64,000 nucleotides of DNA from Haberlea rhodopensis (GCA_907163345.1 CAJQUN010000143.1:1488001-1552000), one strand, 5' to 3'; numbered from the stretch's first letter, positions 10,216 through 21,587 are shown. The notes: a model not told the origin generated them from the sequence alone. Numbers and translations: made by a program.

Positions 10216-11682
10216 TGATGTGACTAGAAATAGACACATCTTTAGTGCTTAATTGTCTACGATTTGGTAGGTTTTGATATATAATTTGATACGTATGCTA
10301 CCTAATCGTATATTTGTGTAATTGTAGGTACAATCGAAGAAAACGAGCTAAAAACGATGTGTAAAGACCAAGGAGAGACATGGACATGACAAGGACTCAA
10401 AGTTGATCAAGAAAAGGGCAAAAATGTAATTTTGGAGGTGGCAATCGATCGCCCGGAAGAGGAAATCGATCGCCTATGGACAGAAACTTTTGCATCAAAA
10501 TTTACGGGTCAGCGATCGATCGCGAAGAAGTGGCGATCGATCGCCAAGGTCTACTGGAGCTCGGCGATCGATCGCCTCAAGGGTTTTTCCGAAAAAAATA
10601 ATGCAGCGATCGATCGCCACATTCAAGGCGATCGATCGCCGAAGAGTCCGAAAATTAGGAAATTAGGTCTTTTACCATGTTTAAAAGATTGTAACCTATT
10701 TTATCAGCCACCAACCCCCATAACTCGAATTATCATTGAGTTTTTGATAGTTTTTGATACTTTAGAATAATTAGAGATTTTTAGATTAATTTTCTTTCAA
10801 GTTTTCTTCAAGAACAACGAAGAACGGAACCGGAATCGACAAGCCGGAATCGTGATTTATATTAGTAATTTCTGTTCCTTTATTTATTTAATGTTTTCCA
10901 TCGAATTTTTATTGTTGTTAGATTTAATTATGCTAGGCTAAAACCCTTTGATCTTGGTTGAAGGGATACCTACTTTTGGATTTAAATCTTTTATGAGAAT
11001 TTGGTTTGATTGTTGAATTAGATTCCGATTTCAATTTGTTTCTCAGATTTCGAATTCCATGATTGTTGTGTTTGTGTATTAGACCGATCACCTAATATTC
11101 AATTACATAATCGATAGTTTGTTAAGAAACAACTGAGATTAATAATTAACCGGCTGTAGGTGTTATTGAATTCTTAGGAGAAACGGTTGAGTAATCAATT
11201 TTAACGGCTGTAGTTTTCATTGATTAGATTTATCGAACTCATTAGTTTTGAAAACTATCATTGATTTAATCATTAACGGCTGTAGTGGTGATTAGAGATT
11301 TGGTAAGGGTTGAATTGAATGCTGTTTTCTCTTTGACTACGAATAAGATGAGTAGGAATTGAATTTCCAATTGATAGATAATTGAAAGAATTCGAATGTT
11401 TTGATTTGATGACTAAAAGATAATTTTCCAAAAGTACGGTTACCTGGAAACCAAGAATCGCTTCACTCTCATAAGTTTAAATCATCTTAGTTAATCTCGT
11501 TAATTAGTTTAATTATAGAATTTGCTTAGTAGTAATCATTCATCCTAAAACCCGCTTGTTACTATTCGTTTTTGGGACGAAATAATACCTTCCCTGTGGG
11601 ATCGATCCCTACTTCCGCTACTACATATTTTTGTTATTAACTGGAGAAGGGTTAATTTGGGCGTACAAGATAAGCGCTACCA
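10216..11682 (+). repeat. D0 3' LTR
   Basis: It begins TGATGTGACTAGAAATAGAC and ends GCGTACAAGATAAGCGCTACCA, the same termini as the D2 LTR. It carries a palindrome cluster (10440-10640) and three TTAACGGCTGTAG-like words (11140-11290). Confidence 0.9.
10440..10640. repeat. Palindrome cluster in D0 LTR
   Basis: Seven units: two CAATCGATCGCC or AAATCGATCGCC, and five GCGATCGATCGC-type. The core equals that of the chromovirus LTRs although D0 belongs to another lineage. Confidence 0.92.
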
Positions 11683-13453
11683 CTGACGCATCACTACAGG
11701 GCTTGGGTTGTGTACTGATGCAAGATAAGCATGTGGTAGCTTATGCATCGAGGCAATTGAAACCGCATGAGGCTAGGTACCCAGTCCACGATTTGGAATT
11801 GGCAGCTATTATCTTTGCCCTGAAGATTTGGAGGCACTATCTGTATGGTACATCTTTTACCATATACACGGATCATAAGAGCCTAAAATTCTTGTTTACT
11901 CAGGCGGAGTTGAATATGCGTCAGAGGAGATGGATGGATTTGCTTAAAGACTATGACTGTGAGATAGAGTACCATCCGGGGAAAGCCAACTTGACAGCAG
12001 ACGCCTTGAGTCGGAAGGTGAAGAATACTTGAGGATGTCATGCATTTGTCAGCCATGATGACTTCCTGTTGCCATCTGGGCTATGACTTTGATGTGGACG
12101 CATCGCCGGTTTTGGCATCGACTTTATTGGCTGAGCCAGATATCTATGAGAACATCAGGAGAGCTCAGAGGACAGATGATGAGGTTCAGAGATGGATATC
12201 ATTAGCACTTCAGGGTCAGCCATCCAAGTTCAGAGTGGCTGAGGATGGTTCTTTGAGACTCGGTAACCGATGGGTAGTTCCATGTACGGCGGAGTTGCGC
12301 AGAGGAATCTTGGAACGGGCTCATAGTAGTCGATTTAGCATCCACCCAGGTGGGAGGAAGATGTATAAGGACTTGTGTGATCAGTTCTGGTGGAAACGGA
12401 TGAAACGTGATGTGATCTCATTTGTCAAGAGGTGTTTGATCTGTCAGCAGGTTAAGGCAGAGAGGTAGAGACCCGGTGGCGAGCTAAGGAGCTTAGAGAT
12501 ACCGGAGTGGAAGTGGGAGCACATACCCATGGACTTTGTGACCCACTTGCCGAGGACTACTTCGGGTCGTGATGCCATTTGGGTGATCATTGACAGGCTG
12601 ACGAAGGTAGCTCACTTCATTCCCTACAGTATGACGTACACATACTTGAGGATGGCTCAGTTATATGTCAGGGACATAGTGAGATTGCATGGGATTCCGG
12701 TGTCTATCGTGTCTGACAGAGATCCGCGGTTCACATCTCATTTATGGGGAGGTCTTCAGTCAGCATTGGGTACTGAGGTGAGATTGAGCACCACATATCA
12801 CCCCCAGACGGATGGTCATACTGAGCGTACTATACAGACGCTCGAGGACATGTTGAGGGCTTGCGTATTAGAGTTTGATGCCTCATGGCAAGATTCTTTG
12901 GCCTTGGTAGAATTCTCATACAACAACAGCTATCAGGCGAGTATTCAGATGGCTCCGTTTGAGGCTTTGTATGGTAAGCGTTGTAGGTCGCCTTTGTACT
13001 GGGATGACTTGACCAGTAAAGCAGCGGGAGGACCCGAACTGATTCGGGAAATGGAGGATAAGGTAAAGATTATCCGTCAGAAAATGAAGGCAGCCCAGGA
13101 CAGGCATGCAGCCTATTCGAATAAACGGCGGAGACCGTTGGAATTTCAGTTAGGAGACAGAGTCTTTTTGAAGATTTCACCTTTTCGGGGTGTGGTTCGG
13201 TTTGGTATGCGTGGTTCGGAAGTATGAGCCGGATCCGTCGCATGTATTACAGCCTTCCGAGGTTCAGTTGGATTCTGATGTATCATATGAGGAACGGCCA
13301 GTCAGGATTTTGGATAGGGCTGATCGAAGACTCTAGAACAAAGTGATACCGATGATCAAGCTTCAGTGGGATCGTAGGGGTGTCGAGGAGGCCACGTGGG
13401 AGACGGAGCAGCATATGGTGCAGCACTACCCGGAACTATTCTCTGGTATGTAG
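11683..13453 (+). pseudogene. pol: B3 pol fragment: RNase H, integrase, chromodomain-like tail
   Basis: It starts inside RNase H at TDASLQGLGCVLMQ, exactly where D0 inserted. RNase H runs to DALSRKVKNT (to 12032) and then a stop or shift. The HHCC region (HSSRFSIHPGG, CLICQQVK) is at 12040-12468 and ends at a TAG. The DDE part is at 12529-13227 (MDFVTHLP, SDRDPRF, DGHTERTIQ, with Gln to His next to the catalytic region). A deletion of roughly 100 bases joins FGMRG to RKYEP-type sequence near 13213. The tail VEEATWETEQHMVQHYPELF ends with a stop at 13451-13453. It is clearly related to A1 pol but carries several disabling changes, so no activity is expected. Confidence 0.9.
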
Positions 13454-13487
13454 TTTATGTTTGGTTTCGAATTGGGTAAGTGCATGC

Positions 13488-13505
13488 GATTTCGAGGTCG
13501 AAATC
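13488..13505 (+). other. Hairpin upstream of B3 polypurine tract
   Basis: GATTTCG / CGAAATC with loop AGGT. The stem is the same as in A1; the loop differs by one base. Confidence 0.7.
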
Positions 13506-13509
13506 TTAT

Positions 13510-13523
13510 AAGTAGGGGAGTAT
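13510..13523 (+). promoter_or_regulatory. B3 polypurine tract
   Basis: AAGTAGGGGAGTAT against the LTR start TGTGATATCCCC. Confidence 0.88.
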
Positions 13524-14266
13524 TGTGATATCCCCGAAATAATTAATTGCATTTGGGCGTTAATTATGTTTATGTGATTTTTATGGTGATAATTAATATT
13601 TGTGTTGGCATTAATTATCTTGGTGAAATGCTTAGTCACAAGGTAGGAGTGACCCGGTAGGGCATTTCGGGGTGCATGTTATACATGTTGGGTAATTGGG
13701 GATTTTAATGGTTAATTGAAATGATTTGTGATTATTTGGGTGAATCATGTTTTAATTGTGATTTTGGTGCATTATGGTAAAATGCCTTTTAAAATATCAT
13801 GTTGGGGTGTTTTATACACCATGGAATTGTGGGGTGTAATTTAATTAAACCCAACCCACTTATACCCCAATCCCCCTTATACCTTCATTTTCTACTTTCC
13901 CAATTTACTCATCCAAAACCCTTCTCTACCTCACATTTTCGAAATTTGGTAAAGAGGTGAAGAGAAATCCTTCCAAAAGTTTGATTTGTGGAATTTATTG
14001 GGTGATTTGGAGTCCCCAAGAGGTATGGATGCCTCCTTGTTGTTTTTGTTGTGTTTGGATTGAGTTTGTTGTTGTTTTGTATGGTTTTGAAATGGGTTTT
14101 TATGGGTTGGTATTATTTGAGTTGAAGGTTGGATTTATGGTAGTTTTAAGGTGTATTTTGAAGGTATATGATGTTATTTATGTTGTGGGTTTGATGGTTT
14201 AAGTGTTGGTATGGTTTGGGTTGAAAATGGTGTGCAAAAATGGTGGATTTCGGTGTACAGAGGTCA

Positions 14267-14404
14267 GCGATCGATCGCCCGTTTTTGGCGATCGATTGCG
14301 AGCCAGCAGTAGGCTCCATGGGCATTTGGCGATTGATCGCCACATCTTGGCGATCGATCGGTGAGGTTGGCGATCGATCGCTCCAAGTGTGGCGATCGAT
14401 CGCC
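14267..14404. repeat. Palindrome cluster in B3 LTR
   Basis: Six units of GCGATCGATCGC type; two carry a single T for C change (GATTGCG, CGATTGATCG). Confidence 0.92.
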
Positions 14405-14535
14405 GAAGGGTGAAAAATTTAATATCGGACAGTGTGATTTCGCGAAATACAAAATGTGGTGTTTTTGAATATTTTGTGGAATTTTTGATATTGGACTATT
14501 ATTGGCTCCTAATATTGAATTGTGTGAATGTGTAG

Positions 14536-14601
14536 AACCATCCCAGGTGGCCACACAGCTTAGGAGATAAAGTCCACAACACATCACATTTTGGGACTAA
14601 G
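14536..14601 (+). other. Candidate leader exon 2 in B3 LTR
   Basis: 66 bases bounded by GTGTAG (acceptor-like, with CTAAT about 25 bases upstream as branch point) and G/GTACGCAG (donor-like). Exon 1 would end at 14022 (CCAAGAG/GTATGG) and exon 3 begin at 15240 (CCTGTAG/GTAC). The palindrome cluster would lie in intron 1. Confidence 0.4.
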
Positions 14602-15328
14602 GTACGCAGTGAGACGTACGGGCATCGGACGGTAAAACGTATTTATTACGCTTCGAATTGATTATGCATTGTGGTTGCATATGTGGTATTGTTTATGCAT
14701 CATGGATTGCATACATGGTTTGGTCATGCATTTTGGTTGCATGTGTATATTGGATGCATTGTTGCATGTGATTATGAGTCGGGCTTATATTCCAGTGATG
14801 GAGAATACTTGCCGCCAGTGGCGTAGCGATGTGAATACTTGCCGCTGTCATACCGTAGCGATGAGAGAATATTTGCCGCTAATATGAAGCGAAGAACACG
14901 ACCGCTGTCATATTTATAGCGAGGGATATTAGTGCCGCTGGTATTGTCTAAGCGAGGGGTATTTCCGCTATCACGTTAACGCGAGGGGTATTATGCCACT
15001 GATATAATAAGACTCGGGAGTTGAACACGGAATACATGGAAATCGGTGCATGTCATGACATACATTATTTGTAATATAATCTGTTGGTTATAATGTGGTA
15101 CAGGGACAACCCAAGGGAGCTTTTAAATGTGTTACATACAGGAAGTGAATCACATTTATGATTTATGCATTTGAATTGCTATCATATTATTGTGAATATG
15201 ATTTTGTACATGCTCATGGTTTTGGGGTTGATCCTGTAGGTACTTTTGGGCGGACGGGCTAAGGCGAGTTGGTGCGGTGAGCTAGTGAGGAGTGCTCTTG
15301 GTAGCAGGCACATTCTTTTGTATAGTAT

Positions 15329-15343
15329 CTACTCTAGGAGTAG
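15329..15343 (+). other. U5 hairpin in B3 LTR
   Basis: CTACTC / GAGTAG with a three-base loop TAG. Homologous positions in B1 and B2 have different but still complementary stems. Confidence 0.55.
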
Positions 15344-15516
15344 TGTAAAGCTATAGGATTAATATTCATTGGTTGGGATGTAATTAATCCATTTTGGAAC
15401 TTTATTTTGGCACTGTAACCTAAAAGCTCAAGGTACCAACACAACTTTTATACTCCGTTTATGCATGAAAATTTTAATTATACCTTTAATCCGCATTTAA
15501 GGAACTAGTCCTTACA

Positions 15517-16713
15517 CAACTGTAAAATGCATGGTGTGTGATAATTGTACTAAATGGGTATTGGAACACATGGTGTGTGATAATTGCGTTATATGGACAT
15601 TGAAATATGTGGCATGTGGTAATTGCATCGGATAGGTATTGAAATGCATGGTGCATGATATTTGCTATAAATGGATAACAATATGCATGGTAAATAGTAT
15701 TTGCGTCAAATGGTTATACATTGGGAACCATACGGTGCCGCTATTGAGCGAGCAATGATTTGGGATGCGATCACCGTTGAGCGACCATCGGTTATGACGC
15801 CGCTATTGTTGAGCGTGCGTGAGGTTTAGTATGCCGCCATTGTGGAGCGAACATGAAACAGGAATATGGAATTATTGGTTAGATATATGTGATATCTATG
15901 GTTCTTTACATTATGTTTTTACCATATTGATCATGGAACTGGCATGATAGAACGGTTAGTTAATCTATGTGACGATTAACTGGCTTTGGGAATTTGATGA
16001 GTTTGGTTATTTTGAGAACAGAGACAATACAGGGAATCCCGGATGAGGGTATTACCATCCAGGGAGTATCATTTAAATTATAGCATTTACATTCTGTATT
16101 TGAATTGCAATGTTATGCTTATTGGATTGGTGGTATCGGTATGCTCACCCCGTGTGGGGGCTGTCTCTGTTGGGGCAGGTAACACAGGGGCAGCAGTAGC
16201 TTTGGAGTTGAGCTCGGGCTGTTGATAGAGGTACTTCCAGGATCGAGGTACCAGAGCCGGTTGAATAATTACACAGATCCAGTGTTGAGATCGAGCTGTG
16301 CTTGGGAGGTGCTTCCAGGATTGAAGTACCAGTAACGGTATCCGGTAGAGTGTTTTATACATCAGATACACGCTTATTCATTGGGTGCTCTTATGTGAGT
16401 ACAATTTTACTTGTATATGGAATGTATAAATGTGCTACGGTTTCTCTCTGTTCATTTATGTTATGCATGCAATTAAATGTGGAATTGCAAAATGAACTGA
16501 GAGCATGTTAGTGTATTATGAGGGTGCATGTGATATATGTAATCTTGGTTGGGGGGATTTGCATATTATGTGGATTGAATGCAAGAAATTTTATGGATCA
16601 CTAATATGGTGTAGAACTTGCACATGGCTTTTCCCCATGTTAGTATGATTATATGCACTAATGGTATGGATTAATACACTAATAACGGGTTAAGGGCACG
16701 GGGGTTCCTTACA
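15517..16713 (+). repeat. C1 5' LTR, second half
   Basis: Aligns with 25434-26708 of C2. It has the ATGGTGTGTGATAATTG repeats (15530-15715), acceptor-like TTGGGGCAG/GTAAC near 16180, and the end GGGGTTCCTTACA. Confidence 0.85.
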
Positions 16714-16717
16714 TTAG

Positions 16718-16729
16718 TGGTATCAGATC
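16718..16729 (+). promoter_or_regulatory. C1 primer binding site, one base changed
   Basis: TGGTATCAGATC, versus TGGTATCAGAGC in C2, A and B copies. It is complementary to initiator Met tRNA except for one base. Confidence 0.85.
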
Positions 16730-17046
16730 AGTGGTTAGCTCTTTGGGGCTGTTGAGGGCCTAGGAAAATGATAATGGAAATGAGAAGCACATACTTATGC
16801 ATGATGGTAGTTAGTGTTGCGTGGCACAACTATATTGCTTATGTGCATTTATGATATGTGTTCATAATTGGAATATGCTATTGCTAACCATGGTGGTTGC
16901 AGGGTCTTATGAGACATGGACTATGCATTACGGTTGCATAGATATACATCGGAGTGATGATTTTAATGCTTTGCCGCTAAATGTTGGAGCGAGGTGCATT
17001 AAAATACACTCATGGCGATGTTTGTGGGAATACGGGTTATGCATTA

Positions 17047-17516
17047 CGGTTGCATGCACGTCGAAGCGATGATGCCGCTGTCGTGTCGAAGCGATGGTAA
17101 ATGCCGCTGTCACGTCGAAGCGATGATGCCGCTGTCGTGACGAAACAATTATTGGAACACGGGATATGCATTACGGTTGCATGCGTGGCATAGCGATGTG
17201 AATACTTGCCGCTGTCATATTATAGCGATGAAGAATATTTGCCGCAAATATGTCGAAGCGAAGGATAATGCCGCTGTCATATTACTATTGCGAGGGATAT
17301 TATGCCGCTAATATGTCGAAGCGAGGGGTATTTTCGCTGTCATGCCGGAACGATGGTAAATGCCGCTGTCGTGTCGAAGCGATGGTAAATGCCGCTGTCA
17401 CGTCGAAGCGATGGTACCACCCTCATGTCGAAGCGATGATGCCGCTGTCGTGTCGAAGCGATGATACATGCCGCTGTCACGTCGAAGCGATGATGCCGCT
17501 GTCATGACGTAGCGAT
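17047..17516 (+). repeat. C1 array of AGCG/CGCT hairpin units
   Basis: About 25-base units such as AGCGATGATGCCGCT joined by GTCGTGTCGA. Each can pair AGCG with CGCT around a 7-11 base loop. Confidence 0.78.
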
Positions 17517-17572
17517 GCGATCGGGAACAAAGTACTAAATGAGTGTGAGTACCTCTTGAGTCCACGATTATT

Positions 17573-17900
17573 CCGTTATTCTATTGGCAATGGTTCATGC
17601 CACCGGGTATTCTATTGGCGATGGTTCATGCCGCCGGGTAATCTATTGGCGATGGTTCATACCGCCGGGTATTCTATGGCAATGGTTTATGCCACCAGGT
17701 ATCATATAGCGATGGTACATTCCGCTACATCTATGGTGATGCTTCATACCACCGGATATTCTTTGGCGATGTTTTATGCCACTGATTCTATAGCGATGGA
17801 TTATACCGCTATGTGTGTAACACTGGATTATGCCGCCTACGAGCGATGGATGCTGCTTATGTACCGCTGGTGGACGATGGATACATGTATTCCGCTATTT
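17573..17900 (+). repeat. C1 array of GGCG/CGCC hairpin units
   Basis: Units of about 30 bases, TTGGCGATGGTTCATGCCGCC and variants. Stem forms include GGCG/CGCC, AGCG/CGCT and GGTG/CACC (17733-17755), so some changes keep the pairing. Confidence 0.72.
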
Positions 17901-18364
17901 TGATAGCGATGAGGTATGGCAAATTACTTTTGATATCATTATTGTGAATTCCATGTGTTGTTTTATACCGTCATGTGTTTGACGATGAGATTATGGATGT
18001 CGTATATCGACATGTGCCGTCATGTGTTTGACGATGAGATTATGGATGTCGTATATCGACATGAGTCATCATGTGTTTGACGATGTTATTTGGGATGTCT
18101 ATGTGGACGAGTGGCATCATTTTGGTGATTAATGCATTCATGTTTATGTATTTGGTTGTATGGTTTGAGTGCCGATGGTGAGCACATGGTAGAGTCTGGG
18201 TCACTAGTTGACGAGACCTTTTCCGAGCAGGTTTGTTCGATGGAGCATTGGATGCATTGTACCGGTGAGTGTACCGCATCATGTTATAGAGGTAAATATT
18301 TGTCGAGCAATGATACCCTTGGGTATGCTCGCTGGGATGACTAAGGCCAAGTGATTGGTGGTAA

Positions 18365-19675
18365 GAGTAGTCATTGAGGAAACTACTCGCTTGTTATTGT
18401 GATGAGGAGTAAGCATGGTTACACCCACCCTGAAGGTGTGGAATAAGTTCTAATGGTTTAGGATTGCATGGTAGTTAAGCAAGGACACCTGGATGTCCAT
18501 TATGCTTGGTGTTTTAGAGATATTGGGTGATGACCCACAACTCTAACGGTTTGTACGATATGGTATACCGCGTTGAGACGTGTGTCACGTTGGTAGTTGG
18601 TATAAGCCTATGGGGCCAGCGAATCGCTAGCCAGGTAATGTTGCAGTACTTTGGTGTGCTTGGGTTAGCCTGATGCCGCTCGTTGGATTCGAGCTGGGTG
18701 AATCGTATGGTAATACGATGAGGATTTTGGTAGACTCTTGTAGTCTCCTTGTGACATGGTGATTGAGGTAGGGAATACCTCACGGAGACGTTTATACGTC
18801 AAATGTTTTGAGAGACTTGTTTTGGGGTAGCTCAATTCTGTTGGGAATGTCAACGTGAGTGTCGACAAGTTGTGGTTAGCTCTGGTTGAGTATCCCTGCA
18901 TGTGGGATGCAACGGGAGTCACAATTGGAATTGTGGGATATAGCTAGTGGGGTAACACTACTATTTTGACCTTATCTCTTGGAGAGATTTGGATTGTACT
19001 ATCGTGGAGACAGCTAGTATTGGTTGAGGGTTGATTGTGAATCAACCGGGGTAAGCCCTACTAGTGTTGGACTAGGTGATGGCTTCGTACTTCTGGTGAG
19101 ACGTTCGAGGAGACGTCTCTGGGGAGATGCTCGATTGTGTTGTACTATGGCATTAGTACAGAGCATCTTTAGTTTGAGTATACATGGGATATACATGTTT
19201 CGATTTGGTGATGGTTGCTTTGATGCACTATCTCGAACCAATTGCATACTTTTGATCCAGTTTTCCGAACGGTGGTTCGAGGTTAGAGGGTCATGAATTC
19301 ATGACACTTTCCTTGTGAGAAAGGCGGTACTGATATACCTACCGGTTGAATCCTTTGGGAGATTCGTTGCTTTGGTTGTGTGGTGTTGATGTTGAAATCA
19401 CACCCTTTGGTTTTTGTTTGGCAACCATTATTCTCCGTGATAGTTGATTTTGGGATTTTGGGTATGATTGGAGATACCCGAGTCAATTGCTTTGTGTATG
19501 CTTGTTGTGTTGGTGTATGGGCATGCATGCCGTGTGTGTATACGAATGCCAACTTTATTTTGTTCATTGTTGAACGTCGAGTTGTATGCTTGGTTTGGTG
19601 AATCTCCGGTGTGAGACTGTGGAACCTCGAGATCGGTAATCTCAATGGCACGATGCATTCTGATGAATGATCGTG
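18365..19675 (+). other. C1 string of individual hairpins
   Basis: Perfect stems read directly: GAGTAGT/ACTACTC (18365-18388), GGACA/TGTCC (18483-18498), ATCGTAT/ATACGAT (18702-18719), AGACT/AGTCT (18732-18746), TGAGGTA/TACCTCA (18764-18782), GACGT/ACGTC (18787-18800), CACAAT/ATTGTG (18920-18935), TAGTG/CACTA (18945-18960), ATCTC/GAGAT (18974-18988), GGTTGAT/ATCAACC (19029-19047), GAGACGT/ACGTCTC (19098-19119), CGAAC/GTTCG (19266-19279), a 16-base palindrome (19290-19305), GGGTAT/ATACCC (19460-19479), GAGAT/ATCTC (19629-19643), and an 11-pair stem with one bulge (19649-19675). Confidence 0.7.
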
Positions 19676-19967
19676 AGGGTTGTTGACTTCCCCTGAGGAG
19701 GGATCACCGTATTTTGGAACCATGGTAATTCTTGTTGGATGATTCGATAGCCTTCCTGTTTTAGGATTGTTGGATCCAAGGATAAATGAGGGATGGCCAG
19801 GATTCGGATTTGTTTGGTGTCGTGGTTGACACGTGTGGCAGGAATGCAACTGTCTGTTTTGCGTGACCTCTGTGGAACTTGAGACTTTGTGGAGTCTTGA
19901 TGGTGTGTCGGGACCAAGATATGATTTCTTGGAACACACTGGTGTAAACATCCTCGATGATGTGTTT

Positions 19968-21056
19968 TGTGTGATAATTGTACTAAATGGGTATTGGAAC
20001 ACATGGTGTGTGATAATTGCGTTATATGGACATTGAAATATGTGGCATGTGGTAATTTCATCGGATAGGTATTGAAATGCATGGTGCATGATTTTTGCTA
20101 TAAATGGATAACAATATGCATGGTAAATAGTATTTGCGTCAAATGGTTATACATTGGGAACCATACGGTGCCGCTATTGAGCGAGCAATGATTTGGATGC
20201 GATCGCCGTTGAGCGACCATCGGTTATGACGCAGCTATTGTTGAGCGTGCGCGAGGTTTAGTATGCCGCCATTGTGGAGCGAGCAATGAAATAGGAATAT
20301 GGAATTATTGGTTAGATATATGTGATATCTATGGTCCTTTACATTATGTTTTTACCATATTGATCATGGAACTGGCATGATAGAACGGTATTAGTTAATC
20401 TATGTGACGATTAACTGGCTTTGGGAATTTGATGAGTTTGGTTATTTTGAGAACAGGGACGATACAGGGGATCCCGGATGAGGGTATTACCATCCAGGGA
20501 GTATCATTTAAATTATAGCATTTACATTCTGTATTTGAATTGCAATGTTATGCTTATTGGATTCGTGGTATCGGTATGCTCACCCCGTGTGGGGGCTGTC
20601 TCTGTTGGGGCAGGTAACACAGGTGCAGCAGTAGCTTTGGAGTTGAGCTCGGGCTGTTGATAGAGGTACTTCCAGGATCGAGGTATCAGAGCCGGTTGAA
20701 TAAGTACACAGATCCAGTGTTGAGATCGAGCTGTGCTTGGGAGGTGCTTCAAGGATTGAAGTACCAGTAACGGTATCCGGTAGAGTGTTTTATACATCAG
20801 ATACACACTTATTCATTGGGTGCTCTTATGTGAGTACAATTTTACGTGTATATGGAATGTATAAATGGGCTACGGCTTCTCTCTGTTCATTTATGGTTTG
20901 CATGCATATTATGTGGATTGAATGCAAGAAATATTATGGATCACTAATATGGTGTAGCACTTGCATATGGCTTTTCCCCATGTTAGTATGATTATATGCA
21001 CTAATGGTATGGATTAATACACTAATAACGGGTTAAGGGCACGGGGGGTCCTTACA
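19968..21056 (+). repeat. C1 3' LTR, truncated at its 5' side
   Basis: After TGTTTTGTGTG the sequence jumps from interior (matching about 30240 in C2) to the LTR middle (matching about 15537 here). It ends GGGGGGTCCTTACA. TGTGTG is common to both partners at the junction (19968-19973). Confidence 0.82.
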
Positions 21057-21386
21057 GTTGTCTTCCACCACATGGAAGAATTCTTTGCTAACTGGAACTC
21101 TGCCAACCTCAGCCAGGCAGTCCGTGCACAGGGTGCCGATACGAATATCTGTTCCAGTCTCTCAAGCCATTCCTCGGCTGCTTCCCCAGTCTCAGTCCCT
21201 TCAAATAGCGGTGGATGATAGCTCAAGAACTGGGTCAGACTTATCTCCCCTGGTAGCAGTATCTGTGCAATAGGCTCCAAGCCTACAGCAGGTGGCGGTA
21301 ACGGATTCGTCTAAGCAAATACTAGCGTTCATACTGCCCATATCCCCTACCTCTTCATTGAGGTTCTCCGGGTTAATAGCCGCCAT
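21057..21386 (-). pseudogene. gag: B2 gag N-terminal fragment
   Basis: Starts at ATGGCGGC (21386), the same site as in A1 and B1. The first part (NPENLNEEVGDMGSMNAS) and the main part (LLPGEISLTQFLSYHPP, GTETGEAAEEWLERLEQIF, MWWKTTV) are in different frames, with the break near 21310. The fragment ends where C1 is inserted. It corresponds to about the first 110 residues of the capsid region, so no product is expected. Confidence 0.88.
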
Positions 21387-21587
21387 GCTGCAACACAAGA
21401 GTTAACAACAATACCAAAAGCAGTTAATAATATACCGTTAGATAACAAGAGTATCATATTCAAAAGCATGTTAGTATAACACTTATACAACAATATGCAT
21501 CACAAGCATAACATGCCCAACAATGAACACCTAGCCAACTTGTTTCGAAAGGCTACCCTTTACTTGTTCCCTGGTTATCTAACCACT

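Larger units (their letters stand above)
6859..11682 (+). mobile_element. D0, Athila-like element, gag-protease only, 3' part
   Basis: Plus-strand Athila-lineage element. The interior is visible from the middle of gag (6859) to the 3' LTR (10216-11682). Between the protease and the LTR there is no RT, RNase H or integrase, so it is non-autonomous. It is inserted in the RNase H region of B3, whose frame resumes at 11683; the target duplication on the right would be CTGAC. The 5' half lies outside the window, on the far side of A1. Confidence 0.85.
11683..15516 (+). mobile_element. B3, Tekay-like element, 3' part
   Basis: Plus-strand chromovirus: RNase H to chromodomain-like tail (11683-13453), hairpin and polypurine tract, 3' LTR (13524-15516). 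It is cut on the left by D0 and the rest is off the window. On the right, 15517 onward is the middle of the C1 5' LTR (compare 25434 in C2), so B3 inserted there, with CAACT as the likely duplication. Confidence 0.87.
13524..15516 (+). repeat. B3 3' LTR
   Basis: About 2.0 kb, TGTGATATCCCCG to GTCCTTACA. It contains a TATA-like module (near 13790-13820), a C-rich leader, donor AAGAG/GTATGG, a palindrome cluster, a leader exon (14536-14601), an array of GCCGCT/AGCGATG words (14810-15000), and a U5 hairpin (15329-15343). Confidence 0.88.
16714..19967 (+). other. C1 interior, non-coding hairpin-rich
   Basis: No gag or pol similarity in either strand. It opens with the primer region. An array of AGCGATG...GCCGCT units follows (17047-17516), then a GGCGATGGTTCATGCCGCC array (17573-17900), and ATGTCG/CGACAT and CGTCA/TGACG units (17968-18080). 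From 18360 to 19680 there is a series of individual perfect hairpins whose stems also occur in C2 and C3. Long antisense open frames (for example 19283-20089, minus) are explained by base composition. Confidence 0.7.
15517..21056 (+). mobile_element. C1, non-coding LARD, internally deleted
   Basis: Plus-strand derivative without recognisable genes. It shows the second half of the 5' LTR (15517-16713; the first half is beyond B3), a primer site, an interior to about 19967, and a 3' LTR that begins only in its middle (19968-21056). It is inserted in the gag of B2, with GTTGT at 21057-21061 as the right-hand target duplication. Confidence 0.82.

Noticed and set aside
19283..20089. Antisense open frame of 268 codons in C1, with similar frames in C2 (29746-30411) and C3 (57577-57948); some plant retrotransposons carry real antisense genes
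   Set aside because: The antisense strand is C/A-rich and poor in stops, a second frame is also open (19642-20082), and the frame shifts between C1 and C2 at indels instead of being kept. No known domain.
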